Below, one piece after another: positions 58,470 to 64,000 of a stretch of DNA of 64,000 nt; position 1 is the stretch's first letter, and the number at the start of each line of letters is the position of its first letter. The notes under the pieces are model-generated. The model was given only the letters and a program-made list of their open reading frames with translations. It was not told the origin of the DNA and did not search any database. Location: assembly GCF_014635665.1 (NCBI RefSeq), contig NZ_BMDG01000004.1, forward strand, positions 124,001 to 188,000. Reading direction: 5' to 3'. Source of the stretch: Isoptericola cucumis (GTDB taxonomy: Bacteria; Actinomycetota; Actinomycetes; Actinomycetales; Cellulomonadaceae). The position numbers and the translations under genes are program-made.

Positions 58470-59279
58470 TCAGTCCTTCGTGGTGACGAACACCGCGGTG
58501 CCCGGCAGGTAGGCGCCCCGCTCCGGTCCCCAGCCGCCCCAGACCTGGTCGTTCCACTCCGGCCACTCGGGCTCGACGACGTCGCGCACCCGCAGGCCGG
58601 CGGCGACGACGTCACGGACGTGGTCGCCGAGGGTGCGGTGGTACTCCGCATAGGCGACGTGCCCCTGGTCGTCGGTCTCGACGTACGGCCTGCGGTCGAA
58701 GTACGGGCGGTTCGCCGTCATGCCGAGGAAGGTCGGGTCGTCGGGGAACGCCCAGCGCAGCGGGTGCGTCACCGAGAAGACCCACCGGCCGCCCGGCCGC
58801 AGGACGCGGGCCGCCTCGGCGTGGACACGCTCGGCGTCCGGGACGAACGGGATCGCGCCGAACGAGGTGAAGACGACGTCGAAGCCGCCGTCGGCGAAGG
58901 GCAGGGACCGGGCGTCGGCCTGCACGGCGGGCACGCGCGTCCCGGCGGCGGCGTCGAGCACGGCGGCCCGGCCGAGCATCCCCGCCGAGACGTCGGTCGC
59001 GACGACCGTCGCACCACGTGCGGCCAGCCACCGGGAGCAGTGGGCGGCGCCCGCCCCGACCTCGAGGACCCGCGCCCCGGCGACGTCACCCAGCAGACCG
59101 GCCTCGTCCTCGGTCAGGCCCTCGGGGCCCCAGCGGAAGCCCGCGTCGCCGAGGAACGCCCGGTGCTCGTCGAGGTACTCGGCGGCATTGGCGTCCCACC
59201 AGCCGCGCGCCGCGGTCCCGCCCTCGTCGTCCGGCACCTCGAAGTAGCCGGCGTGGGAAGGGGGAAGCGGTGCGCTCAC
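58470..59279 (-). CDS. SAM-dependent methyltransferase (class I)
   Basis: A 269-residue protein with a Rossmann fold: ARVLEVGAGAAHCSRWLAAR is motif I, VVATDVSAGML binds the ribose, ADARSLPFADGGFDVVF is motif II/III and VLRPGGRWVFSVTHPLRWAF motif IV. N-terminal GWWDANAAEYLDEH is typical of UbiE/type 11 enzymes of actinobacteria. GTG 59279 is chosen since the frame upstream to 59363 adds Pro/Asp-rich residues overlapping the rpsA promoter. Convergent with polA. Substrate unknown. Confidence 0.88.
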   Translation of the reverse strand: MSAPLPPSHAGYFEVPDDEGGTAARGWWDANAAEYLDEHRAFLGDAGFRWGPEGLTEDEAGLLGDVAGARVLEVGAGAAHCSRWLAARGATVVATDVSAGMLGRAAVLDAAAGTRVPAVQADARSLPFADGGFDVVFTSFGAIPFVPDAERVHAEAARVLRPGGRWVFSVTHPLRWAFPDDPTFLGMTANRPYFDRRPYVETDDQGHVAYAEYHRTLGDHVRDVVAAGLRVRDVVEPEWPEWNDQVWGGWGPERGAYLPGTAVFVTTKD

Positions 59280-59343
59280 CGTGTCATCCTGGCACGGTGG
59301 GTCGGGCCCGGCGTCGGGGTCGACCCGGGTCGGTTCGTGCGCG

Positions 59344-59372
59344 TTGACCGGCGGGTAGAGCATCGATAAGAT
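59344..59372 (+). promoter_or_regulatory. Sigma-70-type promoter of rpsA
   Basis: -35 TTGACC (59344-59349) and -10 TAAGAT (59367-59372) are spaced by exactly 17 bases, the best full promoter in the window. Transcription would begin near 59379, giving a leader of about 97 bases that is C-rich and lacks a Shine-Dalgarno sequence before the rpsA ATG. Confidence 0.75.
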
Positions 59373-59475
59373 AGCGGGCGGTGCCGTGCGCCCGGTGTGA
59401 CCTCAGGCCACCGCCGCACCCCGGCACCACGACCCTGTTCGCACTACGCCCTGTCCGCATCGGAGCATCCACTCA

Positions 59476-60978
59476 ATGACCATCTCCACCACGAAGTCCG
59501 CCCCGCAGGTTGCCGTCAACGACATCGGCACCGAGGAGGACTTCCTTGCCGCCGTCGACGCCACCATCAAGTACTTCAACGATGGTGACATCGTCGAAGG
59601 CACGATCGTCAAGGTCGACCGCGACGAGGTCCTCCTCGACATCGGTTACAAGACCGAGGGCGTCATCCCGTCCCGCGAGCTCTCGATCAAGCACGACGTG
59701 GACCCGGGCGAGGTCGTCGCCGTCGGCGACGCCGTCGAGGCGCTCGTCCTCCAGAAGGAGGACAAGGAGGGGCGTCTGATCCTGTCCAAGAAGCGCGCCC
59801 AGTACGAGCGCGCCTGGGGCACGATCGAGAAGATCAAGGAGGAGGACGGCGTCGTCACCGGCACCGTCATCGAGGTCGTCAAGGGTGGCCTCATCCTCGA
59901 CATCGGGCTGCGCGGCTTCCTGCCCGCCTCGCTCGTGGAGATGCGTCGCGTCCGCGACCTCGCGCCGTACGTCGGCAAGGAGATCGAGGCCAAGATCATC
60001 GAGCTCGACAAGAACCGCAACAACGTGGTCCTGTCGCGCCGTGCCTGGCTCGAGCAGACGCAGTCCGAGGTCCGCTCGACCTTCCTGCAGACGCTGCAGA
60101 AGGGCCAGGTGCGCCCCGGTGTCGTCTCCTCGATCGTCAACTTCGGTGCGTTCGTCGACCTGGGCGGCGTGGACGGCCTCGTGCACGTCTCCGAGCTGTC
60201 CTGGAAGCACATCGACCACCCGTCCGAGGTCGTCGAGGTCGGCCAGGAGGTCACGGTCGAGGTGCTCGACGTCGACTTCGACCGCGAGCGCGTCTCCCTG
60301 TCGCTGAAGGCGACGCAGGAGGACCCGTGGCAGGCCTTCGCCCGCACGCACGCCATCGGCCAGGTCGTGCCCGGCAAGGTCACCAAGCTGGTGCCGTTCG
60401 GTGCGTTCGTCCGCGTGGAGGACGGCATCGAGGGCCTCGTGCACATCTCGGAGCTGGCCGTGCGCCACGTCGAGCTGCCCGAGCAGGTCGTCAGCGTCGG
60501 TGCCGAGGTCTTCGTCAAGGTCATCGACATCGACCTCGAGCGTCGCCGCATCTCGCTGTCGCTCAAGCAGGCCAACGAGGGCGTCGACCCGGAGTCCGAC
60601 GACTTCGACCCCGCCCTGTACGGCATGGCCGCGGAGTACGACGAGAACGGCGAGTACAAGTACCCGGAGGGCTTCGACCCCGAGACCAACGAGTGGCTCG
60701 AGGGCTTCGAGACGCAGCGGGAGGCGTGGGAGGCGGACTACGCCAAGGCGCACGCTCGCTGGGAGGCCCACCGCGAGCAGGTCCGTGCGGCCATCACGGC
60801 CGACGCGGACGCCGCGGTGAGCGACGCCGTCCCGAGCGGTGGCGGCAGCAGCAGCTCCTCCACCCCGGCGTCGACCTCGTCGTCCTACTCGTCGGCTCCG
60901 GCGCAGCAGGAGGCCGCGGGCACGCTCGCGTCCGACGAGGCCCTCGCGGCCCTGCGCGAGAAGCTCACCGGCAACTGA
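59476..60978 (+). CDS. rpsA: 30S ribosomal protein S1
   Basis: A 500-residue RNA-binding ribosomal protein with four S1 domains: GDIVEGTIVKVDRDEVLLDI (about 36-), GVVTGTVIEVVKGGLILDIG (about 121-), VRPGVVSSIVNFGAFVDLGG (about 210-) and VPGKVTKLVPFGAFVRVEDG (about 296-). A linker and Ala/Ser-rich tail follow (GGGSSSSSTPASTSSSYSS). The last ~20 residues (LASDEALAALREKL) are a conserved-looking helix. No Shine-Dalgarno sequence is seen; S1 genes often depend on leader structure and are autoregulated. A good promoter lies upstream and a hairpin downstream. Confidence 0.97.
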   Translation: MTISTTKSAPQVAVNDIGTEEDFLAAVDATIKYFNDGDIVEGTIVKVDRDEVLLDIGYKTEGVIPSRELSIKHDVDPGEVVAVGDAVEALVLQKEDKEGRLILSKKRAQYERAWGTIEKIKEEDGVVTGTVIEVVKGGLILDIGLRGFLPASLVEMRRVRDLAPYVGKEIEAKIIELDKNRNNVVLSRRAWLEQTQSEVRSTFLQTLQKGQVRPGVVSSIVNFGAFVDLGGVDGLVHVSELSWKHIDHPSEVVEVGQEVTVEVLDVDFDRERVSLSLKATQEDPWQAFARTHAIGQVVPGKVTKLVPFGAFVRVEDGIEGLVHISELAVRHVELPEQVVSVGAEVFVKVIDIDLERRRISLSLKQANEGVDPESDDFDPALYGMAAEYDENGEYKYPEGFDPETNEWLEGFETQREAWEADYAKAHARWEAHREQVRAAITADADAAVSDAVPSGGGSSSSSTPASTSSSYSSAPAQQEAAGTLASDEALAALREKLTGN

Positions 60979-61014
60979 GCCGGTCCGGCCGCCAGGAGCG
61001 GCCGGCCGAGCATC

Positions 61015-61050
61015 GACGGCCCGTCACCCCGCGTGGGGTGGCGGGCCGTC
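61015..61050 (+). terminator. Hairpin terminator after rpsA
   Basis: A 16-bp stem (61015-61030 with 61035-61050, one T-G pair) and 4-base loop, 36 bases after the rpsA stop. Confidence 0.75.
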
Positions 61051-61131
61051 GTCGTGCGCGGGGGGCGGCGTCGTCGAGACGGTGGATCCGGACGTGGGTC
61101 TCGGGGCGAAGGCGTCGGCCCCGGGCGTCAC

Positions 61132-61179
61132 GGGCGTCAGGACGGGCGTCAGGACGGGCGCCAGGACGGGCGCCAGGAC
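61132..61179 (+). repeat. 12-bp tandem repeat, 4 copies, after rpsA
   Basis: Four units of GGGCGTCAGGAC (copies 3 and 4 with T to C at position 6), preceded by a partial unit at 61123-61131. It is noncoding, between the rpsA terminator and the end of the ABC gene. Confidence 0.85.
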
Positions 61180-61206
61180 GGGCCTTGAAGGCGTCCGGGC
61201 GGGCCG

Positions 61207-63084
61207 TCAGGGGGCGCGCGGTGCGTCGGCGAACTGTGTCGCGTAGAGCTCGGCGTACAGACCGCCCGCCGCGAGGAGCTCGGGATGCGTGCCGTGCTCC
61301 ACGACGCGTCCGTCCTCCAGGACCACGATCGCGTCCGCGGCGCGCACCGTCGACAGGCGGTGCGCGATGACCAGCGAGGTCCGCCCGGCGAGCGCCTGGT
61401 CGAGCGCGGTCTGCACCGCCGCCTCCGACTCGGAGTCCAGGTGTGCGGTCGCCTCGTCCAGCACGACGACGTCGGGCGCCTTGAGGAGCAGCCGGGCGAT
61501 GGCGAGCCGCTGCCGCTCCCCGCCGGAGAGGCGGTACCCGCGATCACCGACGACGGTGTCGAGGCCGTCGGGCAGGGCCGTGACGAGGTCCCAGATGCGC
61601 GCCTGCCTCAGCGCCTGCTCGAGCTGGTCGTCGGTCGCGTCCGCACGCGCGAAGCGGAGGTTGGCGGCGATCGTGTCGTGGAAGAGGTGCGCCTCCTGCG
61701 AGACGACCCCAACAGTGGCGCGCAACGACGCCGCCGTGACCTCCCGCAGGTCCTCGCCCGCGATCCGCACGGCGCCCTGCGTCGGGTCGTACATCCGCGA
61801 GACGAGCTGGGACACGGTCGTCTTGCCCGCGCCCGAAGGCCCCACGAGGGCGACCATGGCGCCGGCGGGCACGACGAACGACACGTCGTGCAGGGTATCG
61901 GAGACCGGGTCGGCGCGCAGCGTGGCGACGGATTCCAGGGACGCGAGCGAGACCTCCTGGGCGCCGGGGTAGCGGAACGTGACCCGGTCGAGCTCGACGG
62001 ACGGCCCCCGGTCGGCCACGGCGGCCCGCAGGTCGGCGGCACCCGGCTTCTCGGCGACGGTGGGCTCGAGGTCGAGGACCTCCAGCACGCGCTCGAAGCT
62101 CACCAGGGCGGTCATCACGTCGACCTGGACGTTCGACATCGCCGACAGCGGCCCGTAGAGGCGGCCGAGGTACGCGGTCAGGGCGACGACCGTGCCGACC
62201 GTGAGCTCGCCGGCGATCGCCTGCAGCCCCCCGAGCCCGTACACCAGCGCGATCGCGACGGACGCGAGCGTGGTCAGCCCGACCCGGAACCATGTGCCCA
62301 GCAGGGCCGTGCGCACGCCGAGGTCGCGCAGCTGGCGCACCTGCTCGGCGTAGCGGACGGACTCGCGCTGCGGGTCGCCGAAGACCTTGACGAGGTGCGC
62401 GCCCGCGACGTTGAACCGCTCGTTCATCATCTGGCCCGCGTCCGCGTTGAGCTCGTACCCGGTGCGGGCCAGCGCGGCGAGCCGCCTGCCGAACCACCGC
62501 GCGGGCAGGACGAAGGCCGGCACCAGGAGCAGCGACAGCAGCGTCAGCTGCCACGACATCACGAACATGGCCGCCAGGGTGAAGGCGATGGTGAGCCCGT
62601 TCGACACGACCGTCTGCAGGGTCGAGGTGAACGCCTGCTGGGCGCCGAGGACGTCCCCGTTGAGCCGTTGCACGAGGGCGCCGGTGCGAGCCCGGGCGAA
62701 GAACGCGAGCGGCATGCGCTGGACGTGGTCGAAGACGGCGGTGCGCAGGTCGAGGATCAGGCCCTCGCCGACCCGCGCCGACAACCACCGCTCGCCGACG
62801 GACAGCGCCGCGGTGACGAGCGCGATCCCGGCGGCCGCGCCGGCAAGGGCGAGGACGAGCGGCCCGTCGCCGGTCGCGATGCCGTCGTCGATGAGGCGCC
62901 GGAAGAGGAGCGGGGTGACGGCTCCGGCCGCCGCGCTGAGCACCAGCAGGGCGACGAAGGCCACGAGCAGGCGCGTGTAGGGCCGGGCGAAGCCGAGGAT
63001 CCGGCGCAGCGTGCGTCGTGCGAACCGGTGCTCCCGCACGGACGAGTCGTGGAGGAACGAACGCATCGCGGGGCCGCCGGCCAT
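61207..63084 (-). CDS. ABC exporter (membrane and ATPase fused, homodimer type)
   Basis: A 625-residue half-transporter with six membrane segments (about 30-330; LVAFVALLVLSAAAGAVTPL is the first) and a C-terminal ATPase. Walker A is GPSGAGKTT, signature LSGGE, Walker B VVLDEAT with the catalytic Glu, and switch IAHRLST, all canonical, so it probably works as a homodimer, unlike the hisF-hisI pair. An extra ~20 residues lie before Walker A (EVSLASLESVATLRADPVSD). The ATG at 63084 has AGGAGG 7 bases upstream. Substrate unknown; lipid or drug export is usual. Confidence 0.92.
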   Translation of the reverse strand: MAGGPAMRSFLHDSSVREHRFARRTLRRILGFARPYTRLLVAFVALLVLSAAAGAVTPLLFRRLIDDGIATGDGPLVLALAGAAAGIALVTAALSVGERWLSARVGEGLILDLRTAVFDHVQRMPLAFFARARTGALVQRLNGDVLGAQQAFTSTLQTVVSNGLTIAFTLAAMFVMSWQLTLLSLLLVPAFVLPARWFGRRLAALARTGYELNADAGQMMNERFNVAGAHLVKVFGDPQRESVRYAEQVRQLRDLGVRTALLGTWFRVGLTTLASVAIALVYGLGGLQAIAGELTVGTVVALTAYLGRLYGPLSAMSNVQVDVMTALVSFERVLEVLDLEPTVAEKPGAADLRAAVADRGPSVELDRVTFRYPGAQEVSLASLESVATLRADPVSDTLHDVSFVVPAGAMVALVGPSGAGKTTVSQLVSRMYDPTQGAVRIAGEDLREVTAASLRATVGVVSQEAHLFHDTIAANLRFARADATDDQLEQALRQARIWDLVTALPDGLDTVVGDRGYRLSGGERQRLAIARLLLKAPDVVVLDEATAHLDSESEAAVQTALDQALAGRTSLVIAHRLSTVRAADAIVVLEDGRVVEHGTHPELLAAGGLYAELYATQFADAPRAP

Positions 63085-63153
63085 TCCACCTCCTGGTCCC
63101 CCCGCGGGACGCGCCCACGGGACGTGCTCATGGCGGGAAGCCTACGCCCGGGG

Positions 63154-63159
63154 CAGGAT
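63154..63159 (+). promoter_or_regulatory. -10-like hexamer CAGGAT of coaE
   Basis: CAGGAT ends 6 bases before ATG 63166; no ribosome binding site, leaderless spacing. Confidence 0.3.
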
Positions 63160-63165
63160 GACCTC

Positions 63166-63801
63166 ATGCTTCGCATCGGTCTCACGGGCGGTATCGCCGC
63201 CGGCAAGTCCGTCGCCGCGCGCCGTCTCGCCGAGCTCGGTGCCGACGTCATCGACCACGACGTGCTCGCGCGCGAGGTGGTCGAGCCGGGCACGGTCGGC
63301 CTGGAGGAGGTCGTCGCCGCCTTCGGCGACGGCGTGCTCGCGCCCGACGGCTCGCTCGACCGGCCCGCCCTCGGGCGGCGGGTCTTCGACGACGACGACG
63401 CCCGGGCCCGGCTCGAGGGCATCCTGCACCCGGAGATCCGGCGCCTCGCCGCGGAGCGGGAGGCGCTCGCGGCGGCGGCCGAGGCACGGACCGTCGTCGT
63501 GCACGACATCCCCTTGCTCGTCGAGACCGGGCAGGCGGACCACTTCCACCTGCTCGTGGTCGTGCACGCGCCCGCGGACCAGCGGGTCGGGCGCCTCGTC
63601 GCCGGCCGCGGGATGGACGAGGCCGCCGCCCGGGCGCGCGTCGCCGCGCAGGCGGCCGACGAGGAACGCCTCGCCGCGGCCGACGTCACCCTCGACGGCA
63701 CCGGGACCGAGGACGACCTGCGGGTCCAGGTGGACGAGCTGTGGCAGCGCCTCGAGCGCGAGGTCGCCGAGGAGGCGGACGCGGAGGGTGCGGGCGCCTG
63801 A
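63166..63801 (+). CDS. coaE: Dephospho-CoA kinase
   Basis: A 211-residue kinase for the last step of coenzyme A synthesis. The P-loop is GLTGGIAAGKS (residues 6-16), followed by ADVIDHDVLAREVVEPG (substrate Asp), the lid-region HPEIRRLAAERE and VVVHDIPLLVETG, all typical. The C-terminal GRGMDEAAARARVAAQ lid is present. It has no fused second domain as in mycobacterial CoaE. It ends with a short acidic Glu/Ala stretch. uvrB follows after a repeat-rich gap. Confidence 0.95.
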   Translation: MLRIGLTGGIAAGKSVAARRLAELGADVIDHDVLAREVVEPGTVGLEEVVAAFGDGVLAPDGSLDRPALGRRVFDDDDARARLEGILHPEIRRLAAEREALAAAAEARTVVVHDIPLLVETGQADHFHLLVVVHAPADQRVGRLVAGRGMDEAAARARVAAQAADEERLAAADVTLDGTGTEDDLRVQVDELWQRLEREVAEEADAEGAGA

Positions 63802-63835
63802 CCCTGCGCGGCTGCCCGTGGGCGGCGGGCACGGC

Positions 63836-63891
63836 GCGGCGGGCGCGGTGCGGCGGGCGCGGTGCGGTGGGCGCGGTGCGGCGGGCGCGCG
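63836..63891 (+). repeat. 14-bp tandem repeat, 4 copies, between coaE and uvrB
   Basis: Units of GCGGCGGGCGCGGT; copy 3 has one change and copy 4 two. Noncoding and almost pure G+C; it ends 25 bases before the uvrB -10 hexamer. Confidence 0.85.
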
Positions 63892-63916
63892 ACGCGTGCG
63901 TGTCGGAGGCGCGCCG

Positions 63917-63922
63917 TACGGT
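63917..63922 (+). promoter_or_regulatory. -10 hexamer TACGGT of uvrB
   Basis: TACGGT ends 6 bases before ATG 63929, with no ribosome binding site; leaderless start inferred. Confidence 0.45.
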
Positions 63923-63928
63923 GGTGAC

Positions 63929-64000
63929 ATGCGACCCGTGACCGACCTGCAGCGTGCGGTGGCGCCCTTCGAGGTGGTCTCCGACTTCGAGCCCTCGGGG
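63929..64000 (+). CDS. uvrB: UvrABC excinuclease subunit B, first 24 residues (3' end outside window)
   Basis: The start of a reading frame that leaves the window: MRPVTDLQRAVAPFEVVSDF followed by EPSG. This is the well-known N-terminus of actinobacterial UvrB, just before the first helicase motif, which is not in view. UvrB verifies damage in nucleotide excision repair. The position after coaE is conserved in actinobacteria and supports the call. Confidence 0.85.
   Translation, partial: MRPVTDLQRAVAPFEVVSDFEPSG

Noticed and set aside
61123-61179. CRISPR-like array
   Set aside because: Units are 12 bp and head-to-tail without spacers, and no cas gene is present; the Cas4-like nuclease at 9074 is far away and of the repair type.

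Overview
The window is very G+C-rich, densely packed, rich in GTG starts, and carries mycothiol (mshC), Pup-proteasome and ANTAR-regulator genes. This points to an actinobacterium, most likely Micrococcales and Cellulomonadaceae-like. The genus is inferred from gene content and order only.

Layout. (1) 1-10000: end of an ABC-F ATPase, M20 hydrolase, fructosamine-kinase-like protein, a DUF5703-like small protein, an acidic repeat protein, aldo/keto reductase, uppP, mshC, a PAC2 protein, a HAD phosphatase and a Cas4/RecB-like nuclease. (2) 10147-20559: membrane protease, trmI and the complete Pup-proteasome set (arc/mpa, dop, pup, prcB, prcA, pafA), then an FKBP lipoprotein. Pup is made ready by Dop, ligated to proteins by PafA, and tagged proteins are unfolded by the ATPase into the PrcAB core. 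(3) 20716-41073: hisF, a two-gene ABC exporter, hisI, trpE, small membrane proteins, trpC, trpB, trpA, lgt, gltBD and pyk, which is amino-acid and nitrogen metabolism. (4) 41176-42927: a secreted serine hydrolase, convergent with pyk across a perfect 23-bp hairpin.

(5) 43169-53272 is a 10.1-kb integrated element flanked by a perfect 23-bp direct repeat and inserted in the 3' end of a tRNA-Leu(CAA)-like gene. All its genes face one way: tyrosine integrase, a frameshifted small gene, excisionase-like HTH, a small protein, RepA-like AAA ATPase, two small proteins, HNH nuclease, large terminase, portal, MuF-like minor head protein, scaffold-like protein, a 49-aa protein, major capsid protein and two head-completion proteins. 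There are no tail, lysis, protease or recognisable repressor genes. It looks like a capsid-forming phage satellite that would borrow tails and lysis from a helper phage. A decayed prophage is the main alternative.

(6) 53251-64000: tRNA, ANTAR response regulator, GNAT protein, thioesterase, polA, a methyltransferase, rpsA, an ABC exporter, coaE and the start of uvrB. Gene order from his/trp through lgt and pyk to the ANTAR regulator, polA, rpsA, coaE and uvrB resembles that of other actinobacteria such as Mycobacterium, so the element interrupts a conserved chromosomal block. Many genes have a -10-like hexamer (TANNNT or close) only 6-8 bases before a GTG or ATG and no Shine-Dalgarno sequence, suggesting widespread leaderless transcription.
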